Of a DNA stretch of 64,000 nt, positions 48,132-58,234 are shown one piece after another (the first letter of the stretch is position 1; each line of letters starts with the position of its first letter). The notes under the pieces are model-generated. The model was not told the origin of the DNA. It saw nothing but the letters and a program-made list of their open reading frames with translations, and searched no databases. Origin of the DNA: Hydra vulgaris (lineage: Eukaryota > Cnidaria > Hydrozoa > Anthoathecata > Hydridae); assembly GCF_038396675.1 (NCBI RefSeq), contig NC_088921.1, positions 19,455,001 through 19,519,000 on the forward strand, written 5' to 3'. The position numbers and the translations under genes were made by a program.

Positions 48132-48197
<66 letters not shown>

Positions 48198-48226
48198 TAT
48201 ATAAAATATATATATATATATATATT
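47863..48226. repeat. two (TA)n arrays flanking a 171-bp MITE
   Basis: TA arrays at 47863-47963 and 48135-48226 lie on either side of the MITE at 47964-48134. Confidence 0.95.
47964..48134. mobile_element. 171-bp MITE inserted in a TA array
   Basis: TIRs of about 38 bp: tccttggagtcgcggcagcg.. at 47964 and the complement ending ..gcgactccaagga at 48134, differing by a few bases. The interior is relatively GC-rich (gggggtaaatgacaaacccg) and has a second palindrome around aacgcatttataagttttat. Insertion at TA fits a Tc1/mariner-type target. Confidence 0.85.
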
Positions 48227-48230
48227 TATT

Positions 48231-49975
48231 ATATAATTGCTACAGAAACGTTTAATGTTTAACGTCGTTTCATTAGTTATTAAGCTTTGAAAGAGCGCGT
48301 TCTCCTAATGCACGCGGTCATTGGAGAAAGATCTCTTAAGCGAGTTAAAACTTTTTACCTTTTGGAATTTAATTTTTATTTATTAGTTTAGAAAAATTAC
48401 ATTAAGAATCATATTAAGATAAATAAATATCATTAAGATCATATTATAATTGAAGTAAGTATAGAAAATAGCACTTTATATATAATATTTTTTTAGATAT
48501 AAAGTAGAAAGGATCACTCCTTTTATTTTTAAAATCGTTTACATTTTGTTTGCTTTAGTTTTTTTGTTAGCTTTGTTTTTTTTTTATTAGCAGTTTTGTT
48601 GTTATTGAGCTTGTATTTTATTTTTAAGAAGGAAAATAGGGGCATGGATGAGGCCTAATTATTTTTTATGCAACAAAAAAGTTAAACTAATGCTATTTCC
48701 ATAAAAATGTTTATTACTACTTTGAAATTTCTGTGATGCTATTAACTATGTTTTTTTTTTTTAGAAAATTTAGAAAAATAAATTAAAATTTTGTGCCAAC
48801 ACTGACATGGCATGTCACATGTTATTGTATGCAAAGGTTAAATTTTGTTTTGAGGATTACAGTTTTGTAATATTTTGTAAACAAAATAAATATATACAAA
48901 CAATACTCTTTACCTTCATTTTTTTTAAGAAAAAAAAATGAAGGTAAAGAGTATTGTTTGTATATATTTATTTTGTTTACTTTGAATCTTTTTAAATTTT
49001 CTCTTTTCATTTTTAAAGTTTTTGTTTACACATGTTTATTGCTTGCTTTTTTGATAAGTATGTGGTAATATGTGCTTTATAGTTGTTTTATCAATGTTTT
49101 TTTATAATAATGTAAAGTGTTTTTTCCATGCTTTATATAAGGTTACTTTCTATATATATATGTTTGTGTGCCACAAAATTTGAAATCAATTTTTGAAAGC
49201 TTTTTTCTCAACCAATTTTGCTCAAATTTTGCACACTTAATCATTTTCGATGACAATACAAGGAAATGGAAAAATTTGACCAAAAAAAGTTAATTAAGTT
49301 AACAAAAATTTAATTTGTATTTCCCCATACATTTTATTTATTTGATATGAATTGCGTATTACGTCACAAAAATCATTGATTTGCAAATTATTTGCAGTTT
49401 CGAAGACATTAAAGCGCAGCGATTCAAAACCTATTGTTTTTTAAGTCTTAAGTTATTAAGTTAAAAAACAAAAATTTAGTAAAAACAGTAATTTTTAAAT
49501 TTAAAAAAAAAAAAAAACAGTAATTTTTCCTTCTACAAAAGATAACAAAAAAAGAATTTCAAGTACTATGACTTGGTAAACGTGTAGAGCATGATTTGTC
49601 GTCCTTGCCTGCCAAGTGATGTACTTATAACAGAGGGTTATTTATTTTTTGAGGTCCTTTTTTGTTTTTTTTTATTTTTTTAAGGAATCAGTCATTTTAA
49701 AAAATTCACCACAGGCGCCCCCCCCCCCTACTTCCTCACTACATTTTATTTGTAGAATCGCCTCTGTTTTGAAGTGAATGCACACGAATAAACTTCCTCA
49801 TTCGATACCGGAAATTAAACGTAATTTAAATCAAACTTTGTTTCCATAAATTTATCAGAACTCACCCCACCGTTATTTTAATTGTAATTGCGACGTTTAT
49901 TTTTTAAATTAATTAAAAATCGAGATAAAAATCTTAACACATTTCTATTTCGTAATATAATTAAAAAATGCAATC
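48231..49975. other. no gene seen; snapback at 48.9 kb
   Basis: AT-rich, with a C9-10 run near 49718. A block at 49160-49370 resembles a dispersed repeat, but no second copy was identified with certainty. Confidence 0.4.
48877..48980. repeat. perfect 50-bp inverted repeat with 4-nt spacer
   Basis: Arms 48877-48926 (gtaaacaaaataaatatata..) and 48931-48980 are exact reverse complements over 50 bp, separated by aaga. The minus-strand frame 49010-48822 crosses it and is not a gene. Perfect identity implies a recent origin or ongoing conversion. Confidence 0.95.
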
Positions 49976-49979
49976 GGGA

Positions 49980-50700
49980 AAAAATATCAACATATTAAAA
50001 GAAAAAACTAAAATGTTTAACTATAGTTTGTTTGAAATTGGCTCCCTAAATAATTACTCAATTAGAATTACTCAACCATCGACATCTTTTATAGAGGATT
50101 TAATAACCAATGATTTATTTTAACTATACTCTTCAACAGGGTATAATTAAAATAGATATTTGCGATCCTTTTTCGATGATTTTCTCGACTAATATTTATA
50201 ACAAAATATTGCAACATACCAAGCAATTTCTTTATAAACGTATTTTTAATGAAGCAAACTTAACATTGTTTAAGAGATCTCTATTACATTGGAAACATAA
50301 TAATATTCTAGATGATTCTAGATTAGTCTACAAAAATAAAAATTATTCTGATACCAAAAAACAATAAATCATCATGGATGACCAAGGATCGAAAAATCGA
50401 AAAAAAATTATATATTAATTACTTCAAATCAAAATTAGTGAAAAGTATAACTATTTATATAAATTACGCTAAAATCTTTGAATAAGGAAGAAAAAAAATC
50501 TTAAATAAAAATACTATTTTACTTGATAAATATATAAACTAAATTTTTAAAAGCTCAAATGCCTTTACCCAAAAACATTAACGAAAAGGATGAGTTTTTG
50601 ATTAATCAAAAAAAAAAATTGCTGCTGAATTAAATTAATATTGTTTATCTTTTGGCCAAAACCTACCCTAAAAAATTCATTTAACCAATAATTTCAAGAC
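49980..50700 (+). pseudogene. LINE ORF2 linker fragment
   Basis: The frame 50110-50367 includes GIIKIDICDPFSMIFSTNIY and FLYKRIFNEANLTLFKRSLL, then HWKHNNILDDSRLVYK, the region between endonuclease and RT in CR1/Jockey-like LINEs. It continues with stops through PKNINEKDEFLINQKKKIAA and NNFKTLFF (about 50570-50710). Similar in style to the antisense LINE at 19.3-21.6 kb. Truncated at both sides. Confidence 0.6.
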
Positions 50701-50734
50701 TCTTTTTTTTTACCGATGTTACTAAACTTCAGAT

Positions 50735-50795
50735 GGCGTTGAAACACGGTTCTCTAGTTTCTGAGGCAAGCGCGCTATCCACTGCGCTGCAGTTT
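50735..50795 (-). pseudogene. tRNA-like sequence (SINE head or tRNA pseudogene)
   Basis: The minus strand reads gcgcagtggatagcgcgctt, gcctcagaaactagagaacc, gtgtttcaacgcc. It has a D-arm-like GCGC..GCGC with an A-box (agtggatagcgc) and a B-box-like gtgtttcaacgcc. It does not fold as a complete cloverleaf as far as I can see. It borders the LINE fragment. Confidence 0.4.
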
Positions 50796-50799
50796 CTTA

Positions 50800-51877
50800 A
50801 ATTAAAGTTTAACAATATTAAACTCTTTCAACTTTGATCTCTCAATATTATAGAAACCAAATTTATTTTTATACACCTTAATTGTAAAAAACATTTGATG
50901 TAAACTATAATCGTGACTATAATCACATTTACCAGATGATACAAACGCAACTCCATCTTCATATTTTTAAATTATTTTTCCAACCGCCCTGGTGCAGAGA
51001 TTTACGGTATTTGAAATCTGTTTGATAGTATATTTTTTGCTTTCTTGCATATTTAAAACCATATTATAAATTTCTTTCGTTACTTGCTTTCTTGATTTTC
51101 TTACCATCACGGAAGTAATAAAATTTTCATGAATTTTAAGGCGATTATAATATTGAATACATGTGATTATAACAGCCTTGCTATTTTATAAGAAATATTC
51201 TAATAAAATTTTTCATGAAAAAGACACATCAAAAATTCAGGCAGTAAAATATTTCAAAGTATTGGAATATTATGTTCCAATAATTTTAAATATGCACAGT
51301 GGGCTGAGTTATATTATATCCATCGGGCAAAAACAAATAACCTAATGTGTACCTATTTTTGTAAAAATAATTATAGACATATATTATTAAAAACAGTTTT
51401 GTAAGTAACATTATATTAGATTCAACAAGATACCCTTCAAGCAATAGATTCAATTTATACAGTTTGATTACTTGCTTATTACGTAATATGCTATTCTTTT
51501 TATACCGCTGTGCTATCAGCGATACAGCGATAATAAAATCCAGATTTCTACCGTTGTGTCGTGTATAAAATAATTTATTTATTCAGTGCAGAATCAAAAT
51601 ACAGCTATAATTTAAAACTTAAAATTAAGGTAAATAAATTAACAATACATTATGGAGGTAAAAAAAGGGAGTAGCAGAAAAACTTCGTATAAAAAAAATT
51701 GGTTGATTTAAAAGCTATTGCAGATGACCCAAAATAAACAAATATATGATTTACATCGGTCGTTACATGCACATCTAACAAAATATTTGTTGGTGAGTTT
51801 AAAGAGATTAGTATATTATACTTATATCAATCTGCTATTCTAAACAGTATACTATACTTATTTCAATCATTAATTAT
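50800..51877. other. no gene seen
   Basis: AT-rich with short chance frames. Ends at the 8-bp target duplication of the hAT element. Confidence 0.4.
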
Positions 51878-54142
51878 ATTTATAGCAGGGTTGTCCAACG
51901 CGTGGCCCGCGGGCCAGAAGGTGGCCCTCGTCAGCCTATGGCATGGCCCGCATATCACGGTCCATTAATTTTGAATTTTATTTTAATAAAAATTTCAAAT
52001 AACAATAATAAAATAAGTTCTACAGCAACAGCATATTATTTATATATTTATAATTCGAATTATACATTCGATTTCGATTATACTTTCACTATATAAATCC
52101 GCATTTGAAATAATAAAACGCGCTCTAAAGAAAAAACATATTTATATATTTAATAAAGATGGCTTCAGCTAAAAGACGTAGATGTGATACTGAAAGCGGT
52201 CATGGGGGTCGTGTATTTAATCCTTCTTGGACAACTGACTATTTTGTACATGAACAAAGTAATTCAATTATATGTCTAATTTGTTTGGAGAAAATTGCCG
52301 TGTGTAAAAGTTATAATGTGAACAGGCACTACACTACAAAACATGCTGTAAGTTATGACAAATTTAAAGGCCAATTTCGAATTGATAAGATTGAATTGTT
52401 GAACAAAACTTTTCTTGCACAACAATCAGTGATGAAAACTAAAGTGATTAGCTCTTACAGTGCTACCAAAATAAGTTTTTTAATGGCAGAAGCTATTGCA
52501 AAAAGTGGTAAACCTTTTTGTACTGGAGATTTATTAAAAAACTGTTTAAAAATATTTTGTAAAGAGATATGTCCTGAAAAAACACCTACTGTTGAAGATC
52601 TTAGCCTCTTACACCAGACTATTGCTAGAAGAGTTGAAGATCCATCAAAAAATGTTGAATTATCATTAAATGAAAAATTAAATAAATGTGAACCCTATAG
52701 TCTGGCACTGGATAAATCAACAGACAGAGGTAATACTACTCAGCCAGCCATTTTTATTAGAGGTATAACTAGTAACTTTGATGTAATTGAAGAACTGTTA
52801 GATATTAATCATATGAAGGACACAACAGGAGGAGAAGATATTCTCTCTGAAGTGAAAAAAACATTGGTGAAATTTGAATTACCAGAAAAGAAACTCTGTG
52901 GTGTCACTACAGATGGAGCAAGTACACTAACAGGAAAAAATATTGGATTTATTGCATTACTTAAGAAATCCATTAATCATGAAATTATTTCATATCACTG
53001 CATTATACACCAAGAGCAGTTATGTGCAAAAGTATTGGAGATGAAGAATGTTATGGAACTTGTTATTAATACTGTTAACTTTACAAGAAGTCGTGGCCTT
53101 AATCACAGACAGTTCAAACAATTAGTTGAAGGTTGTGGTAGTGAGGCTGAAGATGTAATTTATTTCAGCCAGGTTAGATGGCTTAGTCGAGCTGCTACTC
53201 TGAAAAGATTTTGGATATTATTACCTGAAATAGTGCTTTTTCTAAAAATTAAAGGGAAAGACACAAGCTTGCTTGAAAATATTGACTGTCTGAATGATTT
53301 GGCATTTTTGATTGACATGACTCAGATGTTAATGGAATTAAATCTTAAGTTGCAGGGTAAAGATCAACTTATTAGTAAATTGTTTGAAAATGTAGAAACA
53401 TTTGTTTTAAAATTAAAACTTCTGAAACAACAATTAAGTTCTAAAGTACTTGTCCATTTCAAGGCATTATCAGAAAGAAATATTAATACAATTGACTCTG
53501 AAAGATATTGTACTCTTATTTTAAAATTAGTTGATGAATTTGACACAAGATTCTGTGATTTTAAAAAGGAAAAAAATATGTTAGACTTATTTGCGCATCC
53601 ATTTTCCATCAAAGCTGAGACAGTTAGAAATAAATTTCAAATGGAAATAATAGAATTGAAAAACAATAAAGATCTTAAAGAAGCCTACAAAGAAGTAGAA
53701 TTGTTAGAAGTTTATAAAAAATACATGAGCATTGAAGTTTTTCCTCATTTGTGCACACATGCTATTAAATATTTTTCACTTTTTGGAAGCACATACAACT
53801 GCGAAGAGTTTTTCTCAAAAATGAAGCATGTAAAAACAGAACAGAGAAATAAATTGACAGATGAACACCTTACTAATACCCTTTGAATTGCATCATCAAA
53901 TATAAAAGCAGACATAGATCATTTATGCAAAAAAAAACAGTGTCAAGTTTCACATTGATCGAACTTTTGTATAACTTCACTTTGAACCTTAACTATGAGT
54001 GTAACTGTTTATTTAAATTTAAATAAAAACTTCAAATTTAATAATTTTTATTTTGGGTATTTTATGTTTGTGGCCCTCAAATTGATTTTGAAACGAATTA
54101 ATAGCCCTTACTGTAAAAAGGTTGGACATCCCTGATTTATAG
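51878..54142 (+). mobile_element. near-intact hAT transposon with 8-bp target duplication
   Basis: ATTTATAG is present at 51878-51885 and 54135-54142, a perfect 8-bp duplication. The element, 51886-54134 (2249 bp), starts CAGGGTTGTCCAAC and ends with the complement of CAGGGATGTCCAAC, giving a 14-bp TIR with one mismatch. Subterminal GGCC-rich sequence (tggcccgcgggcc at the left, gtggccctc at the right) is typical of this hAT group. It encodes one long transposase frame. Confidence 0.95.
52159..53886 (+). CDS. hAT transposase, BED-like finger, GTF2IRD2/ZBED5/FAM200-like group
   Basis: 575 codons uninterrupted, from the first ATG of the element. N-terminal zinc finger C39-x2-C42..H57-x4-H62. 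The DDE-type core shows D185 in LALDKSTD, D252 in CGVTTDGASTLTGKN and E549 in NCEEFFSKMKHVKTEQRNK, near the dimerisation tail. HCIIHQEQLCAK and QVRWLSRAATLKRF lie between, as in domesticated relatives (GTF2IRD2, ZBED5, FAM200, EPM2AIP1-like). The protein would bind the element ends in the nucleus and catalyse cut-and-paste. The TGA at 53884-53886 interrupts the tail: read through, it continues IASSNIKADIDHLCKKKQCQ to about 53955, so about 22 residues are lost by what looks like a CGA-to-TGA change. Otherwise no visible damage. Activity of the truncated protein is uncertain. Confidence 0.9.
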   Translation: MASAKRRRCDTESGHGGRVFNPSWTTDYFVHEQSNSIICLICLEKIAVCKSYNVNRHYTTKHAVSYDKFKGQFRIDKIELLNKTFLAQQSVMKTKVISSYSATKISFLMAEAIAKSGKPFCTGDLLKNCLKIFCKEICPEKTPTVEDLSLLHQTIARRVEDPSKNVELSLNEKLNKCEPYSLALDKSTDRGNTTQPAIFIRGITSNFDVIEELLDINHMKDTTGGEDILSEVKKTLVKFELPEKKLCGVTTDGASTLTGKNIGFIALLKKSINHEIISYHCIIHQEQLCAKVLEMKNVMELVINTVNFTRSRGLNHRQFKQLVEGCGSEAEDVIYFSQVRWLSRAATLKRFWILLPEIVLFLKIKGKDTSLLENIDCLNDLAFLIDMTQMLMELNLKLQGKDQLISKLFENVETFVLKLKLLKQQLSSKVLVHFKALSERNINTIDSERYCTLILKLVDEFDTRFCDFKKEKNMLDLFAHPFSIKAETVRNKFQMEIIELKNNKDLKEAYKEVELLEVYKKYMSIEVFPHLCTHAIKYFSLFGSTYNCEEFFSKMKHVKTEQRNKLTDEHLTNTL

Positions 54143-54279
54143 TAATATCATATATTCAATTTAAAAGAGTTAACTACATTCATTTTTCTTTTACCCTTAC
54201 TTTTATTGGGAATTTTCCACCTGCAAATAATTTACCAGAATCAGCATTAAAAAAATTATCAAAATTATCATCTATAAGC

Positions 54280-54875
54280 TATCAGAAATTAGGGTCTGAA
54301 TTGTATGATTTTTCAAAAATATATGACAATATTGCAAGCCTCTGGGTTTAAATACTTCAAAAATTTATAACGATACGTTTCAAGATAATCAAGAGTGTGA
54401 CAATGACGAATTTACATTTTGTTGGGATAAAATGGATTCAGAAGTTAAAAGTAAAATATATTTAAAAGTTTATTTAGTTACTTAACTTAAACTATATTTA
54501 GTTATATGTTATGTTTAGTGTAAAATTGTTTTTTTTACAGGGTGTGGAAAACCAAGAACTATCAATAATAATCATAGTTCAAAATCATGCTTAATATGTC
54601 GACAAAAGTTAATATATTAAATAAATATGCATTCACCTAATTATTGTAACTTGTATGCAGCAGTTGAACTTGTTTTAACACTCTCTGTTACACACGTTAA
54701 CTGTGAAAGAGCATTCAGTTAGCTTAAACTAGTTTAAAATTGTTTACGATCTTCTTTAAATCAAGACCATCTTAATGTCTATTGAAAGAGATATATTGGA
54801 TGCTATTGATTTCCAAAAAATACTGAATACATTGAAAAAGTCTTCATCATTGTATCATTTACACAAAACAAGAAA
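54280..54875 (+). pseudogene. older hAT/ZMYM-like C-terminal fragment
   Basis: After weak coding traces (54330-54440) and an acceptor-like ttttttacag (54531-54540), the frame reads CGKPRTINNNHSSKSCLICR. Further on come CNLYAAVELVLTLSVTHVNC and ERAFS (about 54648-54720), then NCLRSSLNQDHLNV and SIERDILDAIDFQKILNTL (about 54780-54835). ERAFSKLK..RLRSS..Q-LN.L is the hAT dimerisation motif. Stops at 54720 and elsewhere. A different family from the intact element next to it. Confidence 0.6.
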
Positions 54876-54879
54876 CATC

Positions 54880-55020
54880 CGATATAAGCACACTTAACTT
54901 AACTAAATCATTTGTTTATCAATTATCACCTAAACTATGCAAATGTTGCGTGGTTCAGTTTAAATAAACTTAAACCTCTGTATTTTTAACAAAAACATGT
55001 TGCACGCCTTAGTATTATTG

Positions 55021-55116
<96 letters not shown>

Positions 55117-56470
55117 GCGATATACATATATATAAACCGCGATGAATCATTTTTCTTGCAATGTATTCAGAAGGTAAAAAAATAGATGAGATAGCCACGT
55201 GGACAGCTTAACAAAGTTCGAAATCTCTGGGATCTCATTTGATCGGAAATGCTTAATGCTTTAATAAAACACAAGCAGCAAATTAAAAATTTGAGGACAC
55301 TATTGACTGGCTTGCTAAAATTATTTCGTTAGCAAAAGATATTAAAAAGATCTTCTTTAACTTTATTATAATAAACTAAGATCATTAACTAGACATTTTA
55401 ATGTATGAAATAAAAAAAAATCAGAGACCGGCTTGTAAATATAAGGTGCAAATGTTTCCAAGTTAATTTTAAGTGTCTGTGTATCTTGTTCGAACTTCAA
55501 AACAAGTTAAAACTGAGATATTCTGAAAAAAAAAAAATTAAAACTAAGCAAGAAATTTATTTCAGTGTTTTTTGAGGTAAATCATTACCTAAAAAATCAC
55601 TGGAAACCCTCTTTCACTAGAAATAGTTTATCAAAAATATTTTATCAAAATTTTATGATTGATATTCATAAAATTTTGAATAATGTCAGCAAAAAAAAGT
55701 TTATAAAAATTAAGAATAAAATGTTCAAAAAAGGTTTTACAACTCAAAACTGATGAACTACATCCCACATTTAAATAATGATATCCTAAATGTCAAAGTC
55801 AGTTTTTTAAAGTTTTGAGTTTTGAAACAAGTGCATTAGAACTAATGCATCAGGTACTCAGATTATATGCTTCTGCGTACATCATTGAAATGCAAAGTTT
55901 CTAGTTGATGCAATTAGGTAAAATAAAAATTTTAAGGTTTAATGATTTTGATTGGTTGTTCTCTTGAAAATGTAGTATGTATGTTGCGTTGATGCAACTA
56001 ACTCTATTGTAACCAACTTCCTCATTTAACCATTACCCTGGGTTTAAGCATTAAATATCTGTTTTTTTGGTGCAAAAAATTAAAGGGTTTTTATATTGCA
56101 AGAGTTTGTGGACCATAAGCAAGAAAACTAAAGAACATCACAACGGCAAAAAATGTATATATTTTTTAATTAATAAGGAAGTATGAATAGCAAAGTGTGT
56201 TTATTTTCTTTCAATTATCAAGGGAGTATTAATAAAATAGGTGAAGTTGTTAAAAGTCATTTTAGAATTGGAATCGTTAAAAGGGTAGAGAAACACGGTA
56301 CTTACGATTCCGTGAGAATGGGGAGTTTTCCGATTTTTTCGATTTTCCCGCTGGAATTTGGAAAATCGGAATCTGCCCATCTCGACAAAAAATACTTTTT
56401 TCCATCGCTATCATGAACGAGACATAATTCCACTACAACTTCCAAATCTTTGTATTTACTCGTATTAATT
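54880..56470. other. no supported gene; TA array at 55.0 kb
   Basis: Apart from the TA array, AT-rich sequence with a 77-codon frame (56183-56416) lacking any recognised motif. Confidence 0.4.
55024..55114. repeat. (TA)n microsatellite
   Basis: Pure TA array, followed by accgcgata and a second ccgcgatg 25 bases later. Confidence 0.95.
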
Positions 56471-56474
56471 AAGT

Positions 56475-56910
56475 ATTATTAAAACTTTTGGGAGTACTCT
56501 TTGACGAAAAATTAACATGGAGAGGTCATATAAAATATATTAAAGGTAAAATATCAAAGAGCCTTGGCCTACTCAATAGAACAAAACTTTTTTTAAACTC
56601 AAGTTAATTAAAACTATTATACTTCTCCTTTACTTTTTCCTATATTAATTACGCTAACATTGGCATTACGATAACATTGCCTGGTGTAGTACCAATAAAA
56701 ATAAACTTAAAAAACTCTTTAATATGCAAAAATATGCAATCATAATTATATCCAATGAAAGACGCTATACACCCTGCCAACCTTTATTTACTAAGTTAAA
56801 TATACTAAATACTTACCAAATAAATATTTATCATCTTTTAATTGTTATGTTTAAAATTAATAAAAGTATTATTGCAAAAACTTTTAATTTGTAAATGAAA
56901 ACAAATTAGA
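56475..56910 (+). pseudogene. LINE ORF2 tail fragment
   Basis: With shifts the plus strand reads LGVLFDEKLTWRGHIKYIKG, KISKSLGLLNRTKLF, YINYANIG, AWCSTNKNKLKKLFNMQKYA, IIIISNERRYTPCQPLFTKL and NILNTYQINIYHLLIVMFKI. This is the post-RT C-terminal region of CR1/Jockey-like LINEs. Ends just before the mariner-type element. Confidence 0.7.
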
Positions 56911-56925
56911 ATAAATACTTAACTA

Positions 56926-58232
56926 ACGGGTGATGCGGAAGTTATCGGACAAATCCTAATTTCATTATTTGAGCATAATAATTAGTTTTTGTGGTTTTAT
57001 GCGTAGGCATAAACGTTCTATAAAATATAAACTTTATTATTTGAAACACAATTATTTAAAATGAGGTTAAATGCAGCTGAACGAGAATCTTTTCGAAAGC
57101 GACTAAAAATATTTTTTGTAAATAAACCTAATATAAAAAATAAATAAATCGTAAATCATTTTGAAAAGGAAGGATTTGCTTGAAGTACAATATATGATAA
57201 CCTAAAAAGACTTGAAACTGTTCAATTGTTTTCTGATAGAAAGCACCCTGGTCGTCCGACATCCTGGACTAGAGAAAAGAAAGCCGAATTAACGAGACTT
57301 GTCAACAATCGAAAAGGGGTCAGTCAGAGAAAAATAGGTATTAAATTCGGTGTAAATCAATCGACAATTGGTTGTCAGTTAAAAAAAATGAATATTAAAT
57401 ATAGAAAACGTGAAAAGACTCCAAAATACACTATAGAACAACAAATAAAGGCAAAGAAAAGAAGCAGGAAACTTGTTAACCAACTCTATAACACAAAATC
57501 GCTTCTAGTCATCGATGACGAAAAATACTTTTGTTTTGCAGGGGACAACATGCCTGGAAATTCTGGATACTACACAAACAACAAATAGACATGCCCAGAA
57601 AGTGTTTGTTTTATAGGAAAAGAGAAATTTCCAAAAAAATTATTAATGTGGATAGCCATATCTGACCGTGGTATGTCCGAGCCATTGTTTCGCACTTCCA
57701 AGGCTGTAGCAATCAATTCATCAATCTATATTAATGAATGTTTAGAAAAACGACTTCTTCCATTTATTCACAAGTATCATGGAGACTTTAACTATTTATT
57801 TTAGCCAGATTTAGCAAGTTCTCATTATTCTAAAGATTCTCTAAATTGGATGGACTAATATGTCTATTACGTTGATAAAGAATCCAATCCCCAAAATGTG
57901 CCTCAAGCACAACCCATTAAAAATTTTTGGGGACATTTGGCACAGAAAGTTTACGAGAGAGATTAACAAGCTTCATCAGAGCAAGTTTTGATTGATCGCA
58001 TGAAACTAAAACTACAAGAAATTGATTTAAACTTTTTACAGTCGCATATGAAAGGTGTCAGAGCAATATTGAATTCAATTGCAGATGGTGGTGTTTTTTC
58101 ATATAAAAAATAATATACTTTTATTAAAAGATAAATGCTTTATTAAAAAAAAATATAATAGTAGTTTGTTTTTTTATCTATAAATAAGTTATTGACGTTT
58201 TTATTTTGACCGAAAACTTCCGCATCACCCGT
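56926..58232 (+). mobile_element. Tc1/mariner-superfamily transposon, complete length, inactivated
   Basis: TIRs: acgggtgatgcggaagttat.. at 56926 and the complement ..aacttccgcatcacccgt ending 58232, matching over about 27 bp with few differences. Length 1307 bp. The left flank is TA, the right flank TT, so the TA duplication has decayed on one side. One plus-strand transposase frame runs the full interior. Confidence 0.9.
57061..58113 (+). pseudogene. mariner-type transposase with six nonsense codons, no frameshift
   Basis: From ATG 57061 a single frame covers the whole protein of about 350 codons, interrupted only by stops: two near 57145-57181, one at 57586-57588, and three more after 57790. 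Motifs: HTH segments (HPGRPTSWTREKKAELTRLV; RKIGIKFGVNQSTIGCQLKK), a first catalytic block VIDDEKYFCF, LMWIAISDRG, a second block PDLASSHYSKDS, and NVPQAQPIKNFWGHLAQKVY. In the last, the residue aligned with the usual acidic third catalytic position (PIEN-FW) is Lys. Absence of indels suggests decay by point mutation only. Confidence 0.8.
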
Positions 58233-58234
58233 TT

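Noticed and set aside
53364..53612. 82-codon minus-strand frame
   Set aside because: Shadow of the hAT transposase frame.
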